DNA of 64,000 nucleotides from Cladorhizidae sp. MBARI D1340-BT2. Its lineage: Eukaryota; Porifera; Demospongiae; Poecilosclerida; Cladorhizidae. Under the pieces are notes generated by a model. The model saw only the letters and a program-made list of their open reading frames with translations. It was not told the origin of the DNA and made no database searches. Every line of letters begins with the position of its first letter. Position 1 is the first letter of the stretch. The position numbers were made by a program, and so were the translations under genes. The DNA lies in NCBI GenBank assembly GCA_028752905.1, contig JAQNBH010000015.1, positions 17,294,669 to 17,358,668 of the forward strand. Direction: 5' to 3'. This document shows, in pieces, positions 21,414 through 35,988 of the stretch.

Positions 21414-24400
21414 GTGGGAGTAGGCACTAGCCCTGGAGTGAGAGTAGGCACTAGCCTGGAGTGAGAGTAGGCACTAGCCTGGAGTGAGAGTAGGCACTAG
21501 CCTGGAGTGAGAGTAGGCACTAGCCTGGAGTGAGAGTAGGCACTAGCCTGGAGTGAGAGTAGGCACTAGCCCTGGAGTGAGAGTAGGCACTAGCCTGGAG
21601 TGAGAGTAGGCACTAGCCTGGAGTGAGAGTAGGCACTAGCCTGGAGTGAGAGTAGGCACTAGCCTGGAGTGAGAGTAGGCACTAGCCTGGAGTGTGAGTA
21701 GGCACTAGCCTGGAGTGAGAGTAGGCACTAGCCTGGAGTGAGAGTAGGCACTAGCCCTGGAGTGTGAGTAGGCACTAGCCGTGGAGTGTGAGTAAGCACT
21801 AGCCTGGAGTGTGAGTAGGCACTAGCCTGGAGTGAGAGTAGGCACTAGCCTGGAGTGTGAGTAGGCACTAGCCTGGAGTGTGAGTAGGCACTAGCCTGGA
21901 GTGTGAGTAGGCACTAGCCTGGAGTGAGAGTAGGCACTAGCCCTGGAGTGAGAGTAGGCATCAGTCCTGGAGTGAGAGTAGGCACTAGCCTGGAGTGTGA
22001 GTAGGCACTAGCCTGGAGTGAGAGTAGGCACTAGCCTGGAGTGTGAGTAGGCACTAGTCCTGGAGTGTGAGTAGGCACTAGCCTGGAGTGAGAGTAGGCA
22101 CTAGCCTGGAGTGAGAGTAGACACTAGCCTGGAGTGAGAGTAGGCACTAGCCTGGAGTGAGAGTAGGCACTAGCCTGGAGTGTGAGTAGGCACTAGCCTG
22201 GAGTGTGAGTAGGCACTAGCCTGGAGTGAGAGTAGGCACTAGCCTGGAGTGAGAGTAGGCACTAGCCTGGAGTGAGAGTAGGCACTAGCCTGGAGTGTGA
22301 GTAGGCACTAGCCTGGAGTGAGAGTAGACACTAGCCTGGAGTGTGAGTAGGCACTAGCCTGGAGTGAGAGTAGGCACTAGCCTGGAGTGTGAGTAGTCAC
22401 TAGCCTGGAGTGAGAGTAGGCACTAGGCTGGAGTGAGAGTAGGCACTAGCCTGGAGTAGGCACTAGCGTGGAGTGAGAGTAGGCACTAGCGTGGAGTGAG
22501 AGTAGGCACTAGCCTGGAGTGTGAGTAGGCACTAGCCTGGAGTGAGAGTAGGCACTAGTCCTGGAGTGAGAGTAGGCACTAGTCTGGAGTGTGAGTAGGC
22601 ACTAGCCTGGAGTGAAAGTAGGCACTAGCCTGGAGTGTGAGTAAGCACTAGCCTGGAGTGAGAGTAGGCACTAGCCTAGAGTGTGAGTAGGCACTAGCCT
22701 GGAGTGTGAGTAGGCACTAGCCTGGAGTGTGAGTAGGCACTAGCCTAGAGTGTGAGTAGGCACTAGCCTGGAGTGTCAGTAGGCACTAGCCTGGAGTGAG
22801 AGTAGGCACTAGCCTGGAGTGTGAGTAGGCACTAGCCCTGGAGTGAAAGTAGGCACTAGCCTGGAGTGTGAGTAGGCACTAGCCTGGAGTGAGAGTAGGC
22901 ACTAGCCTGGAGTGAGAGTAGGCACTAGCCTGGAGTGAGAGTAAGCACTAGCCTGGAGTGAGAGTAGGCACTAGCCTGGAGTGAGAGTAGGCACTAGCCT
23001 GGAGTGAGAGTAGGCACTAGCCTGGAGTGTGAGTAGGCACTAGCCTGGAGTGTGAGTAGGCACTAGCCTGGAGTGAGAGTAGGCACTAGCCTGGAGTGAG
23101 AGTAGGCACTAGCCTGGAGTGTGAGTAGGCACTAGCCTGGAGTGAGAGTAGACACTAGCCTGGAGTGTGAGTAGGCACTAGCCTGGAGTGAGAGTAGGCA
23201 CTAGCCTGGAGTGAGAGTAGGCACTAGCCCTGGAGTGAGAGTAGGCACTAGGCTGGAGTGAGAGTAGGCACTAGCCTGGAGTGAGAGTAGGCACTAGCCT
23301 GGAGTGTGAGTAGGCACTAGCCTGGAGTGAGAGTAGGCACTAGCGTGGAGTGAGAGTAGGCACTAGCCTGGAGTGTGAGTAGGCACTAGCCTGGAGTGAA
23401 AGTAGGCACTAGCCTGGAGTGTGAGTAGGCACTAGCCTGGAGTGTGAGTAGGCACTAGCCCTGGAGTGTGAGTAAGCACTAGCCTGGAGTGTGAGTAGGC
23501 ACTAGCCTGGAGTGAGGGTAGGCACTAGCCTGGAGTGAGAGTAGGCACTAGCCTGGAGTGTGAGTAGGCACTAGCCTGGAGTGTGAGTAGGCACTAGCCT
23601 GGAGTGAGAGTAGGCACTAGCCTGGAGTGAGAGTAGGCACTAGCCTGGAGTGTGAGTAGGCACTAGCCTGGAGTGAGAGTAGGCACTAGCCCTGGAGTGA
23701 AAGTAGGCACTAGCCCTGGAGTGTGAGTAGGCACTAGCCTGGAGTGTGAGTAGGCACTAGCCTGGAGTGTGAGTAGGCACTAGCCTGGAGTGAGAGTAGG
23801 CACTAGCCTGGAGTGTGAGTAGGCACTAGCCTGGAGTGAGAGTAGGCACTAGCCTGGAGTGTGAGTAGGCACTAGCCTGGAGTGAGAGTAGGCACTAGCT
23901 CTGGAGTGTGAGTAGGCACTAGCCTGGAGTGAGAGTAGGTACTAGCCTGGAGTGTGAGTAGGCACTAGCCTGGAGTGTGAGTAGGCACTAGCCTGGAGTG
24001 AGAGTAGGCACTAGCCTGGAGTGAGAGTAGGCACTAGCCTGGAGTGTGAGTAGGCACTAGCCCTGGAGTGTGAGTAGGCACTAGCCTGGAGTGAGAGTAG
24101 GCACTAGCCTGGAGTGTGAGTAGGCACTAGCCTGGAGTAGTGTGAGTAGGCACTAGCTCTGGAGTGTGAGTAGGCACTAGCCTGGAGTGAGAGTAGGCAC
24201 TAGCCTGGAGTGTGAGTAGGCACTAGCCTGGAGTGAGAGTAGGCACTAGCCCTGGAGTGAGAGTAGGCACTAGCCCTGGAGTGTGAGTAGGCACTAGCCT
24301 GGAATGTGAGTAGGCACTAGCCCTGGAGTGTGAGTAGGCATTAGCCTGGAGTGAGAGTAGGCACTAGCCTGGAGTGTGAGTAGGCACTAGCCTGGAGTGT

Positions 24401-24630
24401 GAGTAGGCACTAGCCGTGGAGTGTGAGTAGGCACTAGCCTGGAGTGTGAGTAGGCACTAGCCTGGAGTGAGAGTAGGCACTAGCCTGGAGTGAGAGTAGG
24501 CACTAGCCTGGAGTGTGAGTAGGCACTAGCCCTGGAGTGTGAGTAGGCACTAGCCTGGAGTGTGAGTAGGCACTAGCCTGGAGTGAGAGTAGGTACTAGC
24601 TCTGAAGTGAAAGTAGATACTATATCCGCT
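21414..24630. repeat. Long 23-bp minisatellite (about 3.2 kb)
   Basis: About 138 head-to-tail copies of a 23-bp unit ('gtaggcactagcctggagtg' plus AGA or TGA). Two variants, ...gagtgAGAGtagg and ...gagtgTGAGtagg, are interspersed irregularly, and a minority are 24 bp ('gccctgg'). The middle of the array is highly homogeneous; diverged copies lie at the 3' edge. Stops in all frames, so not coding. Confidence 0.97.
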
Positions 24631-25925
24631 CTGACCTAATCTTGCATACTTTGCCAGGGGCCAATGCAATCAAATGTGTGTTGGCAACTACGTACATGTA
24701 TACAGGAACACACGCCATGCATGCACACTCACACCATACACACACGCCACACATGCATGCAAACATCACACATGCACACACATGCACACACAGACAGAGA
24801 GAGAGATGCACAAATTAAGACTGCCTTGTCTCATCATCGCTGTGGGCAGATTAACAAAAGGTGAGCAAGATGGCTGCTTTTGGTTTCCAATGTTATTGAA
24901 AATGTAGTAAAAGTGTATACGTGTGTGTGTGTGTTGTGTGTATCCCCCACAGCTATCATAAACATTTTAAAGTCGTGTGATGGCCATCTCTTCCTCAAAT
25001 TATTGTTATATGTACACATGTCCATGTGTATATATTTGTGTGTGTGTGTGTGTGCGTAATGCATACATTCCTTTAGTAGATGACAAAGCTTTTTCTGAAT
25101 TACGAGGGCAAAATTGTCGGTGGATCCCGGACAAAATCTTCTGATTTCTATGGCATCACAGTTTCTCCATAAGACATTTGTCATCATTGTGATCCAAGCT
25201 CGATAGTTCCAAGAATATATGAGGTGATTTTTTCAGAAGCAAGTGATTGACATTGATGATGGTTGCTTATCAGTAACCCTGAATCTTCCTGCAATTTAAC
25301 CCCTAGACACTTGGCGGTCCACTTATAGATTCTTTGTTTGTTTGCTTTGTTTCTATGTTTGTCGTGCCATACTTGGAAGTCTAAGTTGACAATGTTCAGC
25401 TCATGTGATCTTGATCTTGGTTCCGGCCCCACCTGGATCACTTGAGTGCTGATGATGAGTGATGGTGATTTTCACTTTGCACTTTTTGGAGAGCAGCTGC
25501 TATAGACTTATAAAGAAATTCTCATGCTATATATATAAAACTTGTAAAAAAAATGCCACCAAAATTCTCAAAATGCTACTTAAGTGCTAGCATTATTCTT
25601 AAAAAATTTCTCCATGCAAGTTAATTCACACATAGTGTTAATGTGGTTTAAGGTTAATTGGTGTTGTTGCTCAAATTAATTAACGTGCTATATAGCATGT
25701 TCAGATTAAAATTACATTGTGTACAAGCATGCTCCAGTTCGTGAGGAGCGTTATCAATATTTGATTAACTATCTTGCATGGTAAGAGACAAGGTTTACCA
25801 ACCTACTCCCAGTCATTTATCCCCCAAAAACCCAGAAATGTGGGCTGAACAACAGCGAAAGATGACACTGTGGTGAAGACTCAGTATTTGGTGGCTCTCA
25901 CCTTCACCATGTTGTGGTGAGTAAA
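24631..25925. other. Unassigned intergenic DNA with CA/TG microsatellites
   Basis: CA- and TG-rich tracts (24700-24800, 24920-24945, 25030-25055). Minus-strand frames at 25184-25441 and 24834-25187 are adjacent and look protein-like (VWHDKHRNKANKQRIYKWTA), but I cannot assign them to a family. AT-rich from 25500. Confidence 0.4.
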
Positions 25926-26655
25926 GAAGAAGAAGAGTGGCTTATCAAAGCTTGCCATGATGGCATAGATGGTGGTCACTTTGTTCGAGTGCTCTCCCTA
26001 CAGGTTTGTTCATGTCAGAGAAGCAGCTGCCTTAAATTATAAATTGAATGTGAGAATATCCTGACCCACTCATTTCCTTTTGGAAAAGGATGTGGACACC
26101 ACTTGCCTCAATCCTGCATGACATTGTTTGCCATCTTGACTAGAGAGTTTTTGACAATGTTGACATTTAGCATTTCTGTTGTGCTATATACTGGTTCCAT
26201 TGAATTTCGTTTCATTTTCATCTGTTAAGACATATTGTTGGAAAGGAGTGGTAAGTGATGTTGGGGAATATTGCAAGAGGTGTAATATAAGTACGTCAAA
26301 GGATAAACAACAGCCTTGGCCATTCCTAGTAGGAATGGCCAAGGCTGAGTTAGTTTGGAGCAAACTTGCCACGAGTTGATACATCGAGTGTTTTTATCTT
26401 GCAATGAATCCTGCTATATTTATACTGTACCTCCTATTGTCCTTTTAACTATTACTCATTACAGGTCCTTTTCCTGAATCGCAGCAAGGAAACAAATACA
26501 TCATTACTGTTAATGATTACTTTTCTAAGTGGTGCACCTCTTTCTGACAAGACAGCGATTGGTGTAGCTGATTTTCTTTTTTCTGTCTTTTGTCAGCACG
26601 GGTGTTCAAGATAATCATATATAATTAAGGATGGAATTTGTTAATGGATGGGAAT
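25926..26655 (+). pseudogene. Ty3/gypsy-like integrase relic
   Basis: Plus-strand pieces: KACHDGIDGGHF (integrase zinc-binding His), then after an insertion YCWKGVVSDVGEYCKRCNI (the zinc-binding Cys pair), then GNKYIITVNDYFSKW (integrase core around the first catalytic Asp) and, out of frame, TAIGVADFLFSVFCQHG. Interrupted by about 200 bp and by a perfect palindrome at 26311-26347. Inactive. Confidence 0.65.
26311..26347. repeat. Perfect 18-bp palindrome
   Basis: CAGCCTTGGCCATTCCTA, one spacer base, then its exact complement. It interrupts the gypsy-like integrase relic between its zinc-binding region and the core. Confidence 0.85.
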
Positions 26656-27435
26656 AATGTCAAAATGCTAATTTTTGGGTTTTTTTACAAATTTTTCAAA
26701 TATTTTAATTGGCTCATATTGAAATCATATTCCAAGTTTCAGAACATCAGAACATTTGAAGATTCTATGATGCCGTTACGACAGCTTTTGCACTCACTAT
26801 TTTCATCAGAAACCCAGCAACGAAACCCAGCAAGGAATGAAGAAGAATCGCGTCGCGTTAGATTAGAAGAATTTCCACAGATTTCCACAGATTTCTCCCT
26901 AAAGTATTTGAATAAGTATGATAATGCACCACAGGAGAGGGGGGGGGGGGGGAAATCCCATACAAACCACATGCAGATATGCTAGTCTATACCCAACACA
27001 TTCTCATAACAGTGAAAATAAATTAGTTTAGGAGAGCCATTCTGGTGATATATAAATTATGGAGTTTGGGTGAGAAATTAGGACTACATGTACTCTTACC
27101 ATAAACCATAAACCACCTAACAGCCACCTAGCATTATTAATGGATTTTTAATTCAAGGACAGGGCAAAAGTTGGATTGCCTGGCTGACACTTTGGCATAA
27201 AAAATATCTATGACAAAAGTTAAATACATCATTAAATAGCTTATTTTCTAAGCTACATGTACAGTACAGATACATACTATATCTTCAATATGATGATAAA
27301 AAATCTTGCTCATCATAAATACAAACTATTCTAATAAGCCTGGTGGCTTTTAGCATCAATTGTTCTAATTGATTTTTAGCCAATGTTTCAACCGATGTAC
27401 TTTGGACTTTCAGGGCAAGTGAATGAACTCTCAGT
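26656..27435. other. AT-rich spacer
   Basis: Contains a 13-base G run at 26939-26952. A frame of 115 codons at 26638-26985 shows no family resemblance. Nothing else seen. Confidence 0.4.
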
Positions 27436-27439
27436 TGCC

Positions 27440-27520
27440 TTATATATCAATAATCAACTTCAATTTTTATTCACTCAACGTTTTGACTAGATGCTCTAGT
27501 CTTCATCAGGAATAATGAGA
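27440..27520 (-). ncRNA. Hammerhead-ribozyme-like relic of a Penelope-like element end
   Basis: On the minus strand: CTGATGA (27503-27509), then a perfect 6-bp stem GACTAG/CTAGTC with 5-nt loop (27485-27501), then AAAACGTTGAG. A hammerhead core needs GAAA here, so the first G has become A. The segment leads into 'agttgattattga', shared with 34345, 36280 and 40650. Penelope-like retroelements are known to carry minimal hammerheads at their ends. This copy is probably inactive, and I did not identify a proper stem III or cleavage site. Confidence 0.4.
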
Positions 27521-28217
27521 CACTGGCTCGTGTGAGCCCGGATGTATAAACTTTAAAAAAATAAGAAGAAAAAAATAATAATAAATTTTTAAAAAAATTT
27601 AAAAAAAATGTAAATAAAACTAAAACAACAATAAAATAAGTCTTTTCATGAGATAGCTCTGAAACCAAGACCAGCGATCACCGTACATGCCGACGCTTCA
27701 AGAAGTTCATTATGTGGAACAGATGGATGAAATGCTTTGGCAAAGTCCAAATAAATCATATTAAATTGAGAATTAATGTGACCAGCTCACTAATGGCTGC
27801 TATGTAATGGCTGCTATGTGTAAGGTATCAGTATTTGCTGCAATGAGGAGTGCCAGAAGAAAACCAAGTTGTCACCATAGCAGATTATCATCTGTGTGAA
27901 TATACTGTACTTTCACTCAATCAAGTTGGCTTTCTCTCTCCTTTATTCCTACCCCCTCCTTATATACGGTGCCTCATTTAACATTGCCATGTTGCGTAGT
28001 TGGCGGGTGAAGCGAGCCCTGCAAGGAGTTGGAAGGAAAACTTGATATTGCCACATGGGCATTCATTATACTAAAAATAGGAACGGGACGTCTGTCTTAA
28101 ATAATGCAAAAAAATCTTCTGCGATTTTTTTTTTGTCAACTTAGCTGACGAAGAACTGGCTGCACGGGAAGTGAGAATGGCGCTGCTTATGCAGAATTTT
28201 TTTAAAGGCAAATATAT
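27521..28217. other. Spacer, nothing recognised
   Basis: A/T-rich with poly-A-like runs at 27555-27620, then unique sequence. No gene or RNA identified. Confidence 0.4.
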
Positions 28218-30007
28218 GTTCCATCCAATTTATGAATCTGCCCAATCTATAGATTGTGCTGCACAATCTATGAATGCCAATCTATTGCCTGCCAATCAAT
28301 ACACTTCAAAACATGGTAGCATATTAACACCCTTTGCAACAGATTCATAGATTGGATGGAACGTAACTTTATTATCGACTAGTTATACTGAGCGAGTGTG
28401 CAAGCCAAATATCCAAACCCACCCACACAATATGGGATAGTCGACGGGAATTTACAAAGACCGTGCTACTCCCACGAAAAGAGGAGAAGGGAGAAGAGCT
28501 GTTTGTGAGGCAAGTTTCTTGACTATAGCAGTTGTGCGAGTGTTCGTGGGTATTACAAGAGCAATATTCTTCAAATATCTTTCTTTGCTCTAGCTACACT
28601 TGCCATGTCACTTAGTTCTTTATCACTTTTTTCTACATCATTACACTCTCAGTTGCAATCATCACTTTCTCTGTTGCAAAGGGTGTTAATATGCTACCAT
28701 GTTTTGAAGTGTATTGACTGGCAGGCAATAAATTGGCATTCATAGATTGTGCAGCACAAGCCCATCTTGCCTGCCAATCAATATGTTCCATCCAATCTAT
28801 GAATCTGCCCAATCTATATATTGTGCAGCACAATCTATGAATTCATAGATTGTGCTGCACAATCTATGAATGCCCATCTTGCTGCCAATCAATACACTTC
28901 AAAACATGGTAGCATATTAACACCCTTTGCAACAGAGAAAGTGACTGAGAGTGTAATGATGTAATACCCACGAACACTCGCACAACTGCTATAGTCCCCA
29001 AATGTAGAAAAACTTGCCTCACAAACAGCTCTTCTCCCTTCTTCTCTTTTCGTGGGAGTAGTGCGGGCTTTGTAAATTCCCGTCGACTATCCCATATTGT
29101 TTGGGTGGGTTTGGATATTTTGCTTGCACACTAGCTCAGTATAAAGTCGATAATAAGTACTGGTCGATATGTTCCATCCAATCTATGAATCTGTTGCAAA
29201 GGGTGTTAATATGCTACCATGTTTTGAAGTGTATTGATTGGCAGGCAATAGATTGTCATTCATAGATTGTCCTGCACAATCTATAGATTGGGCAGATTCA
29301 TAGATTGGATGGAACATATTGACTGGCAGGCAATAAATTGGCATTCATAGATTGTGCAGCACAATCTATGAATGCCTGCCAATCAATACACTTCAAACAT
29401 GGTAGCATATTAACACCCTTTGCAACAGAGAAACTGAGAAAGTGATGATTGCAACTGAGAGTGTAATGATGTAGAAAAAAGTGATAACTGTACTGAGAAA
29501 AAGTTCAACATGGACTTGGCAGATAAAGAACTAAGTGACATGGCAAGTGTAGCTAGAGCAAAAAAAGATATTTGAAGAATATTGCTCTGTCAAAAAAAGA
29601 TATAATGCAGAGTTTGTAATACCCACGAACACTCGCACAACTGCTATAGTCCCCAAATGTAGAGAAACTTGCCTCACAAACAGCTCTTCTCTTTTTGTGG
29701 GGAGTATTGCGGGCTTTGTAAATTCCCGTCGACTATCCCATATTGTGTGGGTGGGTTTGGATATTTGGCTTGCACACTTGCTCAGTATAACTAGTCGATA
29801 ATAAGTACTGGTCGATATGTTCCATCCAATCTATGAATCTGTTGCAAAGGGTGTTAATACGCTACCATGTTTTGAACTGTATTGATTGGCAGGCAATAGA
29901 TTGGCAGGCCCTGGATTGGCATTCATAGATTGTGCAGCACAATCTATAGATTGGGTGCCAATCTAGATTGTGCTGCGATTGGGCAGATTCATAGATTGGA
30001 TGGAACA
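28218..30007. mobile_element. Composite foldback array
   Basis: Bounded by inverted ends: 'atgttccatccaat-tatgaatctg' on the left and its complement at 29982-30007. The same end module and a second module ('cacttcaaaacatggtagca' with 'ttaacaccctttgcaac') recur at least five times in both orientations. Between them sit three copies of a core of about 240-400 bp: plus at about 28364-28700, minus at 28925-29165, minus at 29400-29820. The third is longest and may be closest to full length. No transposase frame was found, so it is probably non-autonomous. Confidence 0.75.
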
Positions 30008-30848
30008 TATATACAGTACATAGGTAGATGGGATGATTCAAAGTTAATAAAGTTAGATCAACATCAGGAGCTCATATGGGGAGCCAGTTCATCCAGAGAG
30101 ATGAGTTCCCTCACCCACAGGGTTATGGCTAATAGAAGATACTGATTTTGATGACTGTTTTATGGTTGTAGACTTGTGCATTCGATCACTTGAGAGAACT
30201 ATGCTTATAAAGAAGCTAAATGGTTCAATATGAATATGCCTGATATCAGAAATCTTAACAGAAATAGCAGATTTTAGATTGTGGTAATTTATTTCACAAG
30301 GAATCCTTCCCAAAATAACAAGCAGGCCTCTGTGCACACTGTACTGACCAAGTAGTTTGCCATGAATGCTCAGTTTGGCTTAATCATACTGGAAATTATG
30401 GTGACTGCATTGGCGAAGAGGATAAATGTGTCTCTCTGTGTAGTGTGTGCACATGTGCGTGTATGTGCGTGCATGCTGCACGCGCGTGTGTTAAAAATAA
30501 TGTTACCAATCTTTCTTTAATAGTCTTAATTTATAACACTTGGAAAGGAGAGAGAGAAGCACACACATGAGGGCTTGGACAATAAATCTGGAATTAGAAC
30601 CAGCATCAACTCAAATCAAGACAAAACTTGGCTAAGTCTCTGTAAATTCCTTACTATCATACCTTAACTCTATCTAGCAAAGTTAGTTACGCATTGAAAA
30701 TCATTATGTTCAAAATCAACCATAACTCTAGTTGATTTCTTATTGCTAGCTAGTGGTGTCATCCACCATCAGAAACTTCCTTAGGCTCAGTGAAACTACT
30801 ACACTCTATCTGTCCATGTTTCTACAAGGGAAGGAGCGCCACAAAAGT
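30008..30848. other. Spacer, nothing recognised
   Basis: Includes a TG/CG-rich patch near 30433-30492. No coding or structured RNA signal that I can support. Confidence 0.4.
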
Positions 30849-31167
30849 ATGCAAACCTTGAAGATTGGAGTTAATTAAGGGGGGTCGATTGCATTTTTAT
30901 TTTTATTTTTTTAACTTGTGGTTACAACTTTAGAGCTCCGTAGATTCTGCAAACTTCATGGTATGGACTTGATATATGTAGCTCAAAAGATAGGTCTCTC
31001 TGTGTGCTCTCTTTTGATACTAAACTATGTTTCATAGGTATAACTATAGGCAAGTTACTACCCTAAAGTGGAGGAACCTCAAAAACCTGCATCCCAAAAA
31101 CCTCATCCAGAATTACTCCGGATTGCTAAGTGTAAATTGGTACGAGTGGCTAGAGGAAGCCCTAGAG

Positions 31168-33514
<2,347 letters not shown>

Positions 33515-33839
33515 CCCTAGAGCATGCAATCACCTTTTTCATTAGGCGTTAAAATTTTAGTACGACGCGCGGGTGGAAAATTATTTGGGTTTCCTCTAGC
33601 CATTTTTGCACTTACAATCTGGAGTTATTCTGAATGAATGCAGGGGCCCTCCAATTTAGGGTCTATTAACTTGTTATACCTATTTTAGTAGAACCACAGA
33701 GGACCTATCTTTTGAGCTATATATGAAGTTCATACCATGAAGTTGGCAGAATATACGGAGCTCTAAAGTTGTAACCACAAGTTTAAAATATTTTAAAATG
33801 CAATCGACACCCCATGCAAACCTTGAAGATTGCAGTTAA

Positions 33840-35953
33840 AGCTTGAAATGGACACTAAAGTGTGCCACTCTCAACACAATGGAGTACTTGAGAAGCTGTG
33901 AGAGAGCTATAGCTACAACCTCATCTTAGCTGTAACTACTGCATTGTTCCAGGCATAACCCAAAGAAAGACATCATCAGATAAACTACTAAGCACCCACA
34001 GCTTAGGTTAGCTTGAGCTATGCCATAACTTACTTGTAGATTTCTTGTTGTTTGCCATGTTTCAACTGAAGCATTTGTCAACAAAGCAGTCTTTTTGCTA
34101 TGCTATTGGGAATCAACCCAACTTTGGGTGCATGTATGGAACTCATGACTTTCGTATGGTGCAGTGGAGAAAGAGAGAGGCGCGGGAAATTAATCAATAA
34201 ATTAGAAATATTTTCACCACTATTGGTGTGGCCAGTGGTAGAGCAAAAGAAGATTCCGCAATCCAAGAGTGCTGATTCAGCATCTGTAAAAAAGAGGTTG
34301 TATTCATTTCATGCACTCAGAAATTATATATGTGTTTCTTAATGGTCCTGAGTAAATTTAAGTTCATTATCGAGAAAGTCATTAAATTTTTATCATTAGA
34401 TGCACGTGCCTATTTACACATAGACACATGCATCATTATTCATTAGTACCTATAATTTTATTGAAGGTCTGTGCTGATAACTACTGTCACAAAAGGAGAA
34501 AAACACCTGATTAATACTTGAAAAATGTACATTGGCTTGCTGACTCAGCCCAGTTGCGTGCTGTTTCTATCACAAGCTTCTGAAGAAACCAACTCACGTC
34601 ACTTTTTGGAAGGTAAAATGTGCAGAGGCTTGCTGACTCAGACTTATATACAAGCATATACACAAGCATATTCACCTATTTTTGTGTGTTTTAATAGGTT
34701 GGTCATTAGGTTGGTCATTGCAATGCATTGGACAGTTTTTAGTCTTATGGTATATAGTAAAATTATGTATGCAAGTTATGTGTGTGTGTGTGTGTGTGGA
34801 GGGAGGGAGGGGAAATAGATAAATGAATAGAAGATCTTGATAAATTTCACAGTTTGTAACATTTTTTTTTTGGGGGGGGGGTGACTTCCAGTTTACTATC
34901 TATATGGGCACACAGAAAATGTTTTTGCTGTTTGACTCTGTATGAAAAAGAAGAAAAAAATTGCATCTACAAATTTTTCCCTTCAATAAAGATTACATAC
35001 TACTGTAACTAGAATCAGTGCAGCAAGTGAGTGAAGATGCAGTGGGAGTCAAGGGTTCACTTCATGAGAAGCCCAGAAAAAAATAGGACTTATTTTGCTC
35101 TAACATGAAAGAACATTTTGGAGGTAAAATATATGATTTAGATGAAGGTTCAAAGGTTAACTTTAGGTGAAAAGTTAAACAAAACCAACATTTGTAAAGA
35201 GATCATAATTTTTTTTTAACACCTAAAGGTTCAAAGGTTCATAAAGTCTGAAGAACCCATTCATATTTAGGACAGATAACATGTTCGTATTTATTATTTA
35301 GGACATACTGCCATGCGCAACAATCAACTCTCCTGTTCAACTCCCCTGTGGGGATTTGCTCCACTCTGATAATTAATGCTCCCTCATAAATCAAATATAA
35401 GGATAATGCAGAGTTAATGTAAAGAACTTAGTCTTTTCTCTAAAGTAAGAGACCTTACAGTTTAGTGAACACAGATAGCATTTTGTTGGTTATAATAATC
35501 ACTATAGCAATCTGTGGCTGACACAATATAAATTTGGTGCAGATAAATTAAGCCTGATAGAGATGCTATATTTTGTCAGAGAGTTTTGACCAGTTCAGAT
35601 TTCTGGGGATGATAATATCAGGTTACTTCAAGATAGAAAGATCATTATTTACAGCTCGTGATGATCTATGCAACCAAGAGAACTTGGTTTGTGAACAGGA
35701 TGTTGGAAGTTTTGTTATGGATTGTTCCTTCTGATGTTTAAAAGGACTACAAGAAGAGGGGAGATTGGTCTAGAATTGGAAATTGATGAAGGCCACCTTT
35801 AAGGATCAAAGTCAAATTAGATGATCTGGTTATCTGTGACTTTTGTGTCGGAGAGATATACGTTTAGAATTGAGATGATCATGTATGGCCTCATCAATTC
35901 CTCATCCATCTGGCTAGAGACATGACATGGTCCAGTGGCAATATACAATACGA

Positions 35954-35988
<35 letters not shown>

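Noticed and set aside
24620..25055. Coding frames over CA/TG-rich DNA
   Set aside because: Low-complexity Thr/His or Cys/Val strings from microsatellites.
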